Made by a program: the position numbers and the translations under genes. DNA of 64,000 bases from Helicobacter canis (GTDB lineage: Bacteria > Campylobacterota > Campylobacteria > Campylobacterales > Helicobacteraceae): positions 1 to 64,000 of the forward strand of contig NZ_VXKE01000007.1 of the NCBI RefSeq assembly GCF_008693005.1, given 5' to 3'. Positions 9,101 through 17,037 of this stretch are shown piece after piece (positions within the stretch are counted from its first letter, which is position 1; every line of letters starts with the position of its first letter). The notes below the pieces were generated by a model. The model was given only the letters and a program-made list of their open reading frames with translations. It did no database searches and was not told the DNA's origin.

Positions 9101-9226
9101 GGGGCATTATCTGGGCTAAAGGGCGGGCGATATGTCTGCGCACTGCTGCTATCCATCATCGAAATGAGCGCACGCACAAGCGAGGTCCTAGAATCTATGC
9201 CAGAGTATAAGCTGCTAGAGAGCTAG
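3167..9226 (+). CDS. Single-chain Type ISP-like restriction-modification enzyme (Mrr nuclease + SF2 helicase + adenine methylase)
   Basis: This 2019-residue protein carries all parts of a Type ISP enzyme (LlaGI/LlaBIII class). The N-terminal Mrr-like nuclease shows D64 (GIDI) and Q77-C-K79. The helicase shows Walker A GTGKS (206-210), DEAH (343-346), an LTATPR segment and motif VI QAVGRAIR (603-610). The adenine methylase shows motif I DPFTGTGTF (D896) and motif IV NPPY (1186-1189). The remainder should hold target recognition. Known members have about 1550-1600 residues; the excess is largely explained by three repeat blocks at about residues 955-1125, 1320-1402 and 1705-1770. The first block separates methylase motifs I and IV by 290 residues. 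A 12-G tract at 4061-4072 codes for four glycines in the helicase and is likely to slip, switching the gene off. Recognition site unknown. Confidence 0.88.
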   Translation: MYFEDIISQIFQEDSPHAQGSKFEKLVKKIVQIARDLPHTFDEVYLWSEFNGKFQLKQGDFGIDIMAKSGDEWVAIQCKAYQKDTLELEDLKNFLGCQTLQSSDGTQHFPIVQHYLFHTCKTISKNVQKALLQCQNAQSEPAIAYGFYEISELGIDWGSCKNGDIESLRTSGKKQLRPHQKEALEKIHSHFIEQGNARGKVIMACGTGKSLLAIRTIDSLVDSGEIALFLAPSLALIDQMIKEFRKESISPSYKLFAVCSDSKVGAEKGSEDLNAQELSLAPTTDPNMLAHAINAIISGGGGSNAHSLESSPKIVIFSTYQSLDVIIDSQKLFNKPLKIIINDEAHRTAGVQKLDETGNVKEISVWQKTHDNDLLNATYRLYLTATPRIFSDKAKDKLAKARKNDNASELLLFSMDDKKLFGKEIYSLRFSQAIDLGLLSDFRVIISYINEKYLADYTNKLTQAQESSSLTLENAGKMVAFTNAMKKRNVSFIDERGKQESYTDTNPMRKALAFHSRISDSTRMAGYFNGEKSVIDRDIVFTHIDGKDNASTKSHKLAWLSEAPKEEARVLSNAKCLTEGIDVPSLDAVCFFDKRDSVVDVVQAVGRAIRKSDGKKYGYIILPLVLSDEEIKSYDKTLKGDKFKIVWQTLKALRSHDERLIDEARINEVVSIAGGGGGEVPLPQTELFTLSELFNEMKNAVPKNLGDLQYWENYASKVGDIMQALILRIQALLDSSPAIQKLFSTFCKALQGNLNASFNENEAIALVAQHIITKPIFECIFPSLDFTTFDKVSAELEKLHTKLLEQGLNAETKTLEKFYTSVRQSAEYAKSDKSKQSLIKNLYDTLFKQAFKKTQEKLGIVYTPIEGVDFIIHSTQYLLQKHFGKSLSDEHIHIADPFTGTGTFITRTIQSGYLDSRLESKFAKELWANEITLLGYYIAQINIATTYHERLIALGDSASGNHSADFGDLEATADSCSAPKSPKNYESPTANLRILEEEKQASKSLRGDTIAEAIHKSTQVDSSAKMDCHDSASAESRNDKNLSEQAKDSRICENAQSVANSQAEAKADSKILSERAESAQSKQAQRRQDFCDKNGALQGQTWELPKAVMTAGSPQQSPFLAKKPTPEIKLFDNLLFTDTFNTYAPDSKGFKGKQEDPKLFDSEYLEKNYAKIQEFKNTEFKIFLTNPPYSAGQKSGNDNNKNESYPFMDSRIAESYVALTKAQKFKYDSFKYAIRFMSDRIGESGGIIGFITNGSFIDGKSDDGLRACLADEFDYIYIINLRGDINKNMQDKNSGEGQNFFGNASKTPVAICFFVKLDSSMDCHATATALARNDDKKVDSSGKTRNDRNLSDSAKDSRICDEKSGLCESTQGRALGVRNRSGDEAIADLSRKAESTSKKPKPKPSKAKIYYYDIGDNLSTQQKRNIIANLHSIQSLESQGLFTLITPNKDYDWINQRDYSFMAFMPMANKKLKEVPLQAIPQLKNRDKIDAEVFAENYVDMFEMFSMGVVSNRDSWVYNFSAKSLESTMTRMIDNYNAQVEKHKADSTYQPIIDDTKIKWTRSLESSFKKGLIFDFNEAGEIIECAYRPFTKCHLYLAKHFNEMLCQMPQLFPAPRTQEIEILDCEAGFSKSARDFYATHRYLPNMAICIFGGENSNFTALMTKIIRSNDAQTQTQCFPLYYYERVESSVENGQMTMDYDLVESMDCHDSASAESRNDKNLSEQAKDSRICDEKSGLSSDWQGSYLSGNDRRQSRRIHDLSRKAESTSKATAYYKRKDAIRDEALAFFQAAYNDSTINKEAMFYYIYAILNHKDYIAKYKDNLSKMLPRIPLMQDFWGFVASGRALAQLHLDYESFCDVASMSVACGAFACLKGDRDTASKDQGSLFEQESREKARQDIAQLGDGDFTLIKPIHFLAKGYKHTIIFNDKLSIVNIPAAAHRYQVNGKSAIEWILDRYKISTDKASGIVNDPNLYESTSGALSGLKGGRYVCALLLSIIEMSARTSEVLESMPEYKLLES
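4061..4072 (+). repeat. Poly-G tract (12 G) inside the Type ISP gene
   Basis: Twelve consecutive G, codons 299-302, lie between helicase Walker A and the DEAH box. A gain or loss of one or two G would shift the frame before the remaining helicase motifs and the whole methylase. In this sequence the tract is in the ON frame. Long G tracts are the classic phase-variation device in Helicobacter and Campylobacter. Confidence 0.9.
6029..6149 (+). repeat. SADF element, copy 2 (in frame inside Type ISP gene)
   Basis: About 120 bp encoding GNHSADFGDLEATAD and SPKNYESPTANLRILEEE. It is 6 bp shorter than the other copies, so the frame is kept. It opens a ~500-bp composite block that continues with two GTCATTGC elements and a GTTACC element, all between methylase motifs I and IV. 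Confidence 0.85.
6175..6210 (+). repeat. GTCATTGC palindromic element
   Basis: Conserved ends GTCATTGCGAG and AAGCAATCCA enclose a complementary interior, GGCGAT-ACA-ATCGCC. It is read in frame as SLRGDTIAEAIHK. The same ends occur at 6242-6283, 7127-7168, 8279-8320, 19809-19850 and 19881-19917 with different interiors. Confidence 0.75.
6242..6283 (-). repeat. GTCATTGC palindromic element
   Basis: The element is read on the minus strand. The interior is GATTCTGC paired with GCAGAATC around a TAGC centre. On the plus strand it is translated as MDCHDSASAESRND inside the Type ISP protein. Confidence 0.75.
6443..6543 (+). repeat. GTTACC-N-GGTAATGAC element with conserved outer flanks
   Basis: The core GGGAGTTACC TAAAGC GGTAATGAC lies at 6471-6495. 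The outer flanks AAAATGGGGCTTTGCAAGG and GCAGCAATCGCC plus TTTTTAGCCAAAAAGC match those of the intergenic copy at 57202-57299, while the arms next to the core differ. It closes the first composite insertion in the Type ISP gene. Confidence 0.75.
7127..7168 (-). repeat. GTCATTGC palindromic element
   Basis: The element is read on the minus strand, with interior GCAAGCGC-GGTA-GCGGTTGC (one mismatch). In the Type ISP frame it reads MDCHATATALARND. A partial right end (CTCGCAATGAC) recurs at about 7197-7207. Confidence 0.7.
7238..7375 (+). repeat. Degenerate composite repeat inside Type ISP gene
   Basis: It begins with GGATTTGCGATGAGAAATCG and ends with GATTTATCGCGCAAAGCCG plus CACCAGCAAAAAGCC, the same borders as the block at 8360-8480. 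The centre lacks an intact GTTACC core and instead has a GCGCGC-ACTTG-GCGTGC hairpin. It stays in frame. Confidence 0.55.
8279..8450 (+). repeat. Composite repeat: GTCATTGC element plus GTTACC element
   Basis: 8279-8320 is a GTCATTGC element (translated MDCHDSASAESRND). 8360-8450 is a GTTACC element with arms CGATTG/CAATCG around GGGAGTTACCTTAGCGGTAA. The latter 91 bp recur inverted at 9280-9370 with four mismatches. The block is in frame in the Type ISP protein at about residues 1705-1762. Confidence 0.8.
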
Positions 9227-9279
9227 GCGAAAGAGCTTCCACTAGAATCCACTTTTTGTGGTTTGGGCGTTGGCTTTTT

Positions 9280-9370
9280 GCGATAAATCGTGGATTCTGC
9301 GCGATTGTCGGCAGTCATTACCGCCTAGGTAACTCCCTTGCCAATCGCTTGAAAACCCCGATTTCTCATC
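9280..9370 (-). repeat. Intergenic inverted copy of the 91-bp GTTACC element
   Basis: This is the reverse complement of 8360-8450 with 87 of 91 positions identical by eye. It fills most of the 248-bp gap between the Type ISP stop and the glycosylase gene. An open stretch here (9256-9456) is repeat sequence, not a gene. Confidence 0.85.
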
Positions 9371-9474
9371 AAAAATCCTTTCGCCTATTTACTTGGTTAC
9401 AAATCACAATTTCTGCTTTTGCGTTTTTTCAAAAATGGATTCTAGGAGTGAAGTAACTTTTAGGGCAAACGATT

Positions 9475-10113
9475 CTAAGGCTTGCAAAAGCCTAGCAGCA
9501 AGCGAAAATGCTCTAAAGACTCTTTCTTCAAGCTTGGGTTGCGCAGAAGGGCTGCGATAGAGTGTGTGGCGATAGCCTTCTTGCCAAAGGCATCAAGCAG
9601 CGCGCCCTTATGGCTAGAATCTAGCCCTAGCAAAGACTCTAGCACCACCTCGCCAAAAAGCACGAGACAAGAAGCATTTAGGGCTTGGATTTGGCTAATG
9701 AGATAGGGCTTGCATAGCTCGATCTCTTGGGGGCTTGGGGGGTATGGGGCGCATTTAAGCAGCGATAGCACGCTAAAGTGCTGAAGATTAAAGACTCTTT
9801 GGGCGATGTTGGTGAGCATTTGTGAAGCTTTAGAATCTACAAGCCCAGACTCATCGCCCATAGCAAGCTCCACGACAAACACAAGCGGTGAAGCTTGGAT
9901 ATAGCCCACTTGCGGGTGCGCGCCCTTGCTCCTTGGGCAGAGCTTGCAGTGGGCGATCGTGCTAGCAAGCGAGCTTTGGCGAGAGTCTATAAGCCCTTGC
10001 GCATTCGCAGATACTCTTTGCAAAGGCTGGACAAACTCCACCCCGCAAGCTCGCGCGAGATAGAGCTCATAGAGCTGTCGCTTGAGATCTAGGCTTGTAG
10101 CACTCTGGGGCAT
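9475..10113 (-). CDS. Family 4-like uracil-DNA glycosylase
   Basis: This 212-residue protein has the layout of Fe-S family 4 uracil-DNA glycosylases. CKLCPRSK supplies the first cysteine pair, LLKCAPYPPSPQEIELC a second pair, and ATHSIAALLRNP resembles the C-terminal H-P-S-x-L-L-R catalytic loop. The usual GExPG active-site motif is diverged: the corresponding region reads VVELAMGDESG, so substrate use may differ. Such enzymes remove uracil from DNA in base excision repair. Its ATG overlaps the stop of aspA by one base (TAATG), so translation is probably coupled although the functions are unrelated. Confidence 0.65.
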   Translation of the reverse strand: MPQSATSLDLKRQLYELYLARACGVEFVQPLQRVSANAQGLIDSRQSSLASTIAHCKLCPRSKGAHPQVGYIQASPLVFVVELAMGDESGLVDSKASQMLTNIAQRVFNLQHFSVLSLLKCAPYPPSPQEIELCKPYLISQIQALNASCLVLFGEVVLESLLGLDSSHKGALLDAFGKKAIATHSIAALLRNPSLKKESLEHFRLLLGFCKP

Positions 10114-11525
10114 TAGCTTTTGGTATTTTGATACATATGGGGATTGAGCATATTCTCTAGGGTGAAGATTTCATCAAGCTTTTCCTTGCTTAAAAGCTTT
10201 CGCTCTAGGGCGATGTCATAGACTGACTTGCCTGTTTGCAAGGACTCTTTGGCAATGCTTGCAGAATTTTCATAGCCGATGTAGGGATTAAGCGCGGTAA
10301 CAATGCCGATAGAGTTAAACACAAAATCCTTGCAAACTTGCTCATTTGCCGTGATACCATCGACACATTTATGCGCTAGCGTTACGATCGCGCGAGAGAG
10401 CATTTTAATAGAGCTAAATAGCCCATAAGCGATCACTGGCTCAAAGACATTGAGCTGGAGCTGCCCGCCCTCTGCTGCCATAGTGATTGTCATATCATTG
10501 CCAATGACGCTAAAGCACACTTGATTCACCACTTCTGGGATCACGGGATTGACTTTACCCGGCATTATGGAGCTACCGGGCTGCATTTTGGGGAGATTGA
10601 TTTCATTAAGCCCGGCGCGAGGACCTGAGCTTAGCAGGCGCAAGTCGTTGCAGATTTTAGAGAGCTTGACACTCACGCGCTTTAGCACGCCGCTGATTTG
10701 CACATAGCCGCCTGTGCCTTGCGTGGCTTCGATTAAGTCCGTGGCGGTGATAAATGGGCGTCCGGTAACTTCTTGGAGCTTTTGCTCTACGATATTGCGA
10801 TAATCTGGGTGGGAGTTAATGCCTGTGCCAATGGCTGTGCCGCCTAGGTTTATCACGCGGATAAGGCTTCTGGCATCAAGGATTCGCTCAATATCAATAC
10901 GCACCATAGAAGCATACGCGCTAAACTCCTGCCCAAGCGTCATAGGCACGGCGTCTTGCAGCTGTGTGCGCCCCATTTTTAGCACATTTTTAAACTCCTC
11001 TCCCTTGCGCTTAAAGCTCTCTTCTAGCACCGCCATAGACTCACTAAGCATACTAAGCCGCTCATACAACGCCACGCGCAGTGCGGTGGGGTAAGCGTCA
11101 TTGGTGGATTGAGAGAGATTGACATGGTCATTTGGGTGGCAGTATTGATACTCGCCCTTTTTATGCCCCAAAATCTCTAGCGCGACATTGGCGATGACTT
11201 CATTAGCATTCATATTGGTGCTAGTGCCAGCACCACCTTGGATCATATCCACGACAAATTGGTCGTGGAACTCCCCTGCGATGATTTTGTCGCACGCTTT
11301 GATAATGGCATCTTTGATACTAGAATCCAGCAAGCCTAGCTCGTGGTTTGCCAGCGCGGCTGCCTTTTTGACTTGGGCAAGGGCTGTGATAAACACAGGA
11401 AAATCGCTTAGCCGCTGCCCTGTGATGTTGAAGTTTTCTAGTGCGCGGAAAGTTTGCACGCCATAATACACACTCTCATCAATCTCAAGCTCACCGATGA
11501 AGTCGTGCTCTACTCGCTTTTTCAT
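10113..11525 (-). CDS. aspA: Aspartate ammonia-lyase
   Basis: This 470-residue protein is full length for AspA. It starts KKRVEHDFIGELEIDESVYYGVQTFRA in blocks shared with Campylobacter and H. pylori AspA, and contains the fumarase/aspartase signature GSSIMPGKVNPVIPEV. It converts aspartate to fumarate and ammonia in the cytoplasm, feeding fumarate respiration and amino-acid catabolism. A class II fumarase (FumC) shares the signature, but the N-terminal sequence fits AspA better. An AAGGAG ribosome site precedes the start. It is the first gene of a probable two-gene unit with the glycosylase gene. Confidence 0.92.
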   Translation of the reverse strand: MKKRVEHDFIGELEIDESVYYGVQTFRALENFNITGQRLSDFPVFITALAQVKKAAALANHELGLLDSSIKDAIIKACDKIIAGEFHDQFVVDMIQGGAGTSTNMNANEVIANVALEILGHKKGEYQYCHPNDHVNLSQSTNDAYPTALRVALYERLSMLSESMAVLEESFKRKGEEFKNVLKMGRTQLQDAVPMTLGQEFSAYASMVRIDIERILDARSLIRVINLGGTAIGTGINSHPDYRNIVEQKLQEVTGRPFITATDLIEATQGTGGYVQISGVLKRVSVKLSKICNDLRLLSSGPRAGLNEINLPKMQPGSSIMPGKVNPVIPEVVNQVCFSVIGNDMTITMAAEGGQLQLNVFEPVIAYGLFSSIKMLSRAIVTLAHKCVDGITANEQVCKDFVFNSIGIVTALNPYIGYENSASIAKESLQTGKSVYDIALERKLLSKEKLDEIFTLENMLNPHMYQNTKS

Positions 11526-11587
11526 TTTAACTCCTTACAATATGGCATTTAAGCCCTGCATATTGGCAGAAGTTTGCTTAAGGTTTG

Positions 11588-11593
11588 ATTGTA
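11588..11593 (-). promoter_or_regulatory. Possible -10 box of aspA
   Basis: TACAAT on the minus strand, about 60 bases before the aspA start. No clear -35, so this is a weak call. Confidence 0.25.
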
Positions 11594-11679
11594 TTGCGTT
11601 GTGTTGATTGTGCTGCGTGTATTATGGGGCTTTGTGGAGACTTAAGTGATAGTAGAGTAGCGCGCCTTTTAAGCGCATC

Positions 11680-11700
11680 GCAATAGTAAAGGACTATTGC
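11680..11700 (-). terminator. Hairpin at the 3' end of flaB
   Basis: GCAATAG and CTATTGC form a 7-bp stem around a 7-base loop, overlapping the flaB stop codon. There is no long T run after it, so it may only stabilise the 3' end. Confidence 0.35.
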
Positions 11701-13238
11701 AAGAGCCTAAGGACATTTTGCTGCACAGCGTTTGCTTGTGCCATAGCGAAGCTTCCGCTTTGTGCCAAAATGTTAAATTTAGAGAAGTTTGCTGACTCGC
11801 TAGCGAAATCCACTTCACGGATTTGCGATTCTGCGGCTTTGACATTGACTTGGGTAACAGAGACATTGTTGATAGTCGCTACTAGCTGCATTTGCACAGA
11901 TCCAATGTCTGCGCGCACTTTATCAAGCTGTGTCCTAGCAGAATCTGCCATATCCATTACAAGCATAGCACCCTTCAAGCTTGTAACCCCAGCCCCGATA
12001 CCTTTCCAGTTTAAATCGCTTTGCGCGGTGTTGGCGTTTGCCCCATAGGCACTTGCGACATTTGCCCCAAAAATCCCGCGTAGCTCGCGCAAGTTTGCGG
12101 TGTATTCTGCGATACCTTGTGCGGAGTGGAATCCTATGTGGCTGTAATTTACCCCACTCACAAGAATATCTCTAGCATCCGTGCGGATAAGCGTGAGCCG
12201 CCCAACGATAGCGTGATTGACCCCAGAGATACCATTAAAATCCCCACCGCCAAAGACTTGCGCCGCTTCGCCACCACCTTGGATTTGGATCGCGCGCCCA
12301 TCTGGAGAGCTTAGGTTTAGCCGCCCTGTGATGTCAAGGTAGGCATACACACCTGTGCGCTCTTTGACACTATTGATCGCGTTAATGAGCCGTCCATCAG
12401 AGTCGTTTTTGCGCACATCGTTGATATTCCCAATGGTTGTGCCGTTAATCACCAAATCTCGCACCGTGCCAGACATCACCGGCAGTGAGCTTGTGGCTTG
12501 GACATTATAAGAAGCGCGGATTCCCAAAGTATCAGAAAACTTATTGATAATCTCACTTAGCGCGCCCACACCTGTGCCCGCTGAAGTGGAGATTTTGGCT
12601 GCTTCTAGCTGGAAAGAGTTCACCCCATCAGTCTGCAAGAAATTTAGACTTACTTCCGAGAGATTAAGCCCCCCAGCACTCGCTAGCATTCCCTCTCCTA
12701 AGATTGAAGAAGACTCCATACGCACGTGCCCGATTTTGTTGGAGTTGGTAGGACCGATAGAGGCTTTAACTGTGGTGTTTGAGTAAGCACCGATTTGGAA
12801 CTCTTTGTTAGAGAAAGAGCCAGAGAGCATTTGCTGTCCGTTGAAGCTGGTGGTATTAGCGATATTATCAAGCTCTTCTAGCAAGCGTTGTATATCGCTC
12901 TGCAAGGCGCGGCGAGACTCTAGCGTCTGCCCATCTTGCGCGGCTTGGATAGCCTTTGTCTTAATCGTGTCTAAAATCTTTAGCTGCTCGTCCATCGCTT
13001 TATCTGCGACTTGGATCATACCAATGGCGTCATTAGCGTTGCGAATCGCCTGCCCCAAGCTCTCGCTTTGAGATCGCAAGCTATCGGCAATCGCCATACC
13101 AGAAGCGTCATCGGCAGCCTTATTGACCCGTAGCCCAGAGCTTAGCTTCTCTAATGACTGCCCAAGCTCTCTATTTACCTGCACTCCTGTGGTGTGCGCT
13201 GTCAAGGCGGCAATGTTTGTGTTTATCCTAAAGCTCAT
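11694..13238 (-). CDS. flaB: Flagellin B
   Basis: This 514-residue flagellin has the same length as H. pylori FlaB as I recall it. The N terminus [18 protein letters not shown] and the block [19 protein letters not shown] are D0/D1 sequences, the middle (about 170-400) is the variable surface region, and the C terminus [19 protein letters not shown] closes D0. The start [13 protein letters not shown] distinguishes FlaB from FlaA (MAFQVNTNINAMN). FlaB is the minor filament subunit near the hook. It stands alone, reading away from trpC, behind a well-formed sigma-54 promoter, consistent with the RpoN-dependent class 2 control known for H. pylori flaB. Confidence 0.93.
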   Translation of the reverse strand: MSFRINTNIAALTAHTTGVQVNRELGQSLEKLSSGLRVNKAADDASGMAIADSLRSQSESLGQAIRNANDAIGMIQVADKAMDEQLKILDTIKTKAIQAAQDGQTLESRRALQSDIQRLLEELDNIANTTSFNGQQMLSGSFSNKEFQIGAYSNTTVKASIGPTNSNKIGHVRMESSSILGEGMLASAGGLNLSEVSLNFLQTDGVNSFQLEAAKISTSAGTGVGALSEIINKFSDTLGIRASYNVQATSSLPVMSGTVRDLVINGTTIGNINDVRKNDSDGRLINAINSVKERTGVYAYLDITGRLNLSSPDGRAIQIQGGGEAAQVFGGGDFNGISGVNHAIVGRLTLIRTDARDILVSGVNYSHIGFHSAQGIAEYTANLRELRGIFGANVASAYGANANTAQSDLNWKGIGAGVTSLKGAMLVMDMADSARTQLDKVRADIGSVQMQLVATINNVSVTQVNVKAAESQIREVDFASESANFSKFNILAQSGSFAMAQANAVQQNVLRLLQ

Positions 13239-13275
13239 AATGCATCCTTTGCAATGTGATTGTGCAAAGGGTTAA

Positions 13276-13290
13276 GCAATCATTGTTCCA
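13276..13290 (-). promoter_or_regulatory. Sigma-54 promoter of flaB
   Basis: The minus strand reads TGGAAC-AATGA-TTGC, giving GG and GC separated by exactly 10 bases, the sigma-54 -24/-12 pattern. It ends about 38 bases before the flaB start. Confidence 0.85.
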
Positions 13291-13401
13291 AAATTAAAAG
13301 TAAATGAAAATTTGCCGATTAGGGTGGGCTATGAGCAGGTGATAAAGATTGTGCTAGAATCCGCTTTTAGATTCTAGGTAAAGGGGCAGCAAAGGAGCGA
13401 T

Positions 13402-14178
13402 ATGATACTTGCACAAATTATAGAGAGCACTAAGGAGCGCGTAGCACAATGCAAAAAGCAGCTCCCACTAGAAGCCTTGCGTGAGCAGGCTGAAGCCCTG
13501 CATAAAGCCAAGCCCTATACAAGGAGCTTTGAAAATGCCCTGCGCACTGATGGCTTAAGTGTGATTTGCGAGATTAAGAAAGCTTCTCCATCAAAGGGCA
13601 TTATCAATGCCTCTTTTCCCTACCTTGACATCGCTAGAGCATATAAGAGAGCTGGGGCAAATGCGATCTCCTGTCTCACAGAGCCGCACTACTTCCTAGG
13701 CAGTGATGAGATTTTCACACAAGTAAGAGAGATTTGCGCGCTTCCTATGCTCCGCAAGGACTTCACAATCGACCCATATATGATCTATCAGGCAAAGGCT
13801 ATGGGCGCAGATGCCGTGCTGCTTATTGTGAGCGCGCTAGATTCTATGGAGCTTAGGGATTTCTACGCGCTGGCAGAGTCGCTTGGGCTTTGCGCTTTGG
13901 TAGAGACACACACAGAGCAAGAGATTAAGCAAGCCTTAGAGCTTGATGCGCGGATTATCGGCGTGAATAATAGAGACTTGCGCAGCTTTAGCGTAGATTT
14001 GCAGACAAGCCTAAATCTGCGCCCACTCGTGCCAGAATCTAAAGTCTTTGTCAGTGAGAGCGGGATAGGGAGTGTGAGCGACTTGCGCACTTTGCTAGAA
14101 TCTAAAGTCGATGCTGTGCTTATAGGTGAGTGGTTTATGCGGCAAGGAGCAAGCGCGCTTAAAGAGCTTTATACCTAG
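13402..14178 (+). CDS. trpC: Indole-3-glycerol phosphate synthase
   Basis: This 258-residue TIM-barrel protein has the family landmarks: VICEIKKASPSKG near the N terminus (catalytic lysine region), LPMLRKDFTIDPYMI in the middle, IIGVNNRDLRSFSVDL and VSESGIGSVSDL near the end. It closes the indole ring in tryptophan synthesis from CdRP. No other trp genes are nearby, so it stands alone, as a gene separated from its pathway partners. An AAGGAGCG ribosome site precedes the ATG. Upstream, TAGAATC and GATTCTA form a small inverted pair. Confidence 0.93.
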   Translation: MILAQIIESTKERVAQCKKQLPLEALREQAEALHKAKPYTRSFENALRTDGLSVICEIKKASPSKGIINASFPYLDIARAYKRAGANAISCLTEPHYFLGSDEIFTQVREICALPMLRKDFTIDPYMIYQAKAMGADAVLLIVSALDSMELRDFYALAESLGLCALVETHTEQEIKQALELDARIIGVNNRDLRSFSVDLQTSLNLRPLVPESKVFVSESGIGSVSDLRTLLESKVDAVLIGEWFMRQGASALKELYT

Positions 14179-14198
14179 AGACAAGCTGGGCGTGTGTC

Positions 14199-14226
14199 TT
14201 GCAAGCGGGAGTTTAGATTCTATAAT
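14199..14226 (+). promoter_or_regulatory. Sigma-70 promoter of tgt
   Basis: TTGCAA (14199-14204), a 16-base spacer and TATAAT (14221-14226). A second TATAAT follows at 14228-14233. The start codon is at 14265. Confidence 0.6.
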
Positions 14227-14246
14227 GTATAATCTAGCTTAGTTAA

Positions 14247-15380
<1,134 letters not shown>

Positions 15381-15408
15381 AATCCACACCACAATAAAGG
15401 ACAAGCAA

Positions 15409-15795
15409 ATGAGTAAATACCAAGAAATCACGCGAGAGGGTTTAGATAAGCTTATGGATAGCTTCTATGCCAAAGTGCGCGCAGATAAGGGCGAGCTAGG
15501 AGAAATTTTCCGCGATAAAATTGGCACAGATGATGAGAGCTGGGAGAAGCATAAGCAAAAAATCGGCGCATTTTGGGGCGGTGTGTTTCTAGGCGAGCAG
15601 GAGTATCGCGGTGCGCCTTTGCGCGCGCATTTAGATCTGCCACCATTCCCACGAGAGCTTTTTAGTGTCTGGCTCAATCTCTTTGCGCAATCTGTGCAGC
15701 AGATCTTTGAAGCACCTTGCGCACGGCAGATTCTACAAAGAGCGCAAGCAATCGCAGAGCGTTTTCAGTATGTCTTATACGATATGCCACACTAA
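15409..15795 (+). CDS. Group III truncated haemoglobin (Ctb-like)
   Basis: This 128-residue protein matches Campylobacter Ctb block by block: KLMDSFYAKVRADK, KHKQKIGAFWGG and RAHLDLPPFPRELF, the last with the proximal haem histidine. Group III truncated haemoglobins bind O2 and NO in the cytoplasm; Ctb is linked to microaerobic or nitrosative stress. The frame is open further upstream into tgt, but the ATG at 15409 has an AAAGGAC site before it and fits the family N terminus, so it is chosen. It lies between tgt and the aminotransferase gene without an obvious promoter of its own. Confidence 0.88.
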   Translation: MSKYQEITREGLDKLMDSFYAKVRADKGELGEIFRDKIGTDDESWEKHKQKIGAFWGGVFLGEQEYRGAPLRAHLDLPPFPRELFSVWLNLFAQSVQQIFEAPCARQILQRAQAIAERFQYVLYDMPH

Positions 15796-15804
15796 GGAGT
15801 TGTA

Positions 15805-17028
15805 ATGCAAAAGGTAGAGCAAGTCGCATTTTTGGATCTAAAGGCGCAGTTTAGCGATATGGAGAGAGAAATTCTAGCAGGGGTGCAAGAAGTATGCCAG
15901 AGCGCAGAGTTTGTGCTAGGGAGTGCGGTTGGCGAGTTTGAGCAGAGCTTTAGCGATTATATATTCTCCTATGAGAGTGAGCCAGAGCTTAGTATGGAGC
16001 AAGCCCTAGAGCAGCGCATACAAAGCCTAAGCAACAGCACCCACTCCAATCGCTGTGTAGGCGTGGGCAATGGCACAGACGCGCTAGAAATCGCCATAGC
16101 AGCACTTGACCTTCCGCCAAAGAGTGAGATCATAGTCCCGGCGAACGCGTATTTCGCCTGTGTGGAAGCAGTGCTTAATGCAGGTATGAGAGCGGTGGTG
16201 GTGGATTGTGAAGAAGATGGGAGCTTTACGCCTAAGGATTCTATGCTTACGCCACAAACTCGCGCGATTTTATGTGTGCATTTATATGGAGCTATGCAAA
16301 ATATAAGCGCGTTTGAAGCCTATGCGCAAAAGCACTCATTAAAGCTCATTGAAGACTGCGCACAAGCACACGGCGCAAGTGATGAAAAGGGGCGCAGAGC
16401 CGGGAGTATCGGCGATATTGCTTGCTTTAGCTTCTATCCAGGGAAGAATCTAGGCTGCTATGGCGATGGCGGCGCAGTGGTCTCAAAAGATTTAGCCCTA
16501 GTGCAAAAAGCACGCGAGCTAGCAAACCACGGGCAGAAATTTGCCAATGGTATCTGGGAGAAGAATACCCACCTATCCCTAGGGCGCAACTCTAGGCTTG
16601 ATAGTATCCAAGCAAAAATCCTGCACCTAAAGCTTGCTTCACTTGATCGCCACAATGCCCACCGCCAGCGATGTGCTAGAGAGTATTGCACGCAGCTTGA
16701 GCGATTTTCCTATCTTAAGCTGCCTAGCGTGTTTGCCCAAAGTGTGTGGCATTTGTTTGTAGTTGAGTGCTGCGGGAGGGCAGAATCTAAGCGCGATGAG
16801 CTGCTAGCATTCTTGCGCCAAAGGGGGGTAGAGTGCGGCGTGCATTATCCTAATGCGCTAAGTGAGATTGCCATCTTGCAAGCTTGTGGTGATGTGGCTA
16901 TCCACAATGCTCCTAATGCCAAGCATCGCGCAAGCACGATCCTAAGCCTGCCCATTGGCGAGCATTTAGACTTTTCACACATTGCCTATATCGCGCAAGT
17001 TTTAGCAGAGTTTGAGCAGACATTATAA
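15805..17028 (+). CDS. DegT/DnrJ/EryC1 family sugar aminotransferase
   Basis: This 407-residue PLP enzyme has the family motifs VGVGNGTDALEIAI, EDCAQAHGAS and CFSFYPGKNLGCYGDGGA; the lysine in the last should bind PLP. Members make amino sugars for O-antigen, capsule or protein glycans by transamination of nucleotide keto-sugars. A stretch of about 30 residues near position 55-80 (after YIFSYES) looks extra compared with the usual family N terminus. A DUF354 protein follows 9 bases later, and together they suggest surface glycan synthesis. The sugar cannot be inferred. Confidence 0.85.
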   Translation: MQKVEQVAFLDLKAQFSDMEREILAGVQEVCQSAEFVLGSAVGEFEQSFSDYIFSYESEPELSMEQALEQRIQSLSNSTHSNRCVGVGNGTDALEIAIAALDLPPKSEIIVPANAYFACVEAVLNAGMRAVVVDCEEDGSFTPKDSMLTPQTRAILCVHLYGAMQNISAFEAYAQKHSLKLIEDCAQAHGASDEKGRRAGSIGDIACFSFYPGKNLGCYGDGGAVVSKDLALVQKARELANHGQKFANGIWEKNTHLSLGRNSRLDSIQAKILHLKLASLDRHNAHRQRCAREYCTQLERFSYLKLPSVFAQSVWHLFVVECCGRAESKRDELLAFLRQRGVECGVHYPNALSEIAILQACGDVAIHNAPNAKHRASTILSLPIGEHLDFSHIAYIAQVLAEFEQTL

Positions 17029-17037
17029 AGAGCAGTA

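Noticed and set aside
9256-9456. Open frame between the Type ISP gene and the glycosylase gene
   Set aside because: It consists of the inverted GTTACC element and flanking repeat sequence; no ribosome site or family match.
10113-11525. Call as class II fumarase (fumC)
   Set aside because: The shared signature allows it, but the N-terminal blocks agree with epsilon-proteobacterial AspA.
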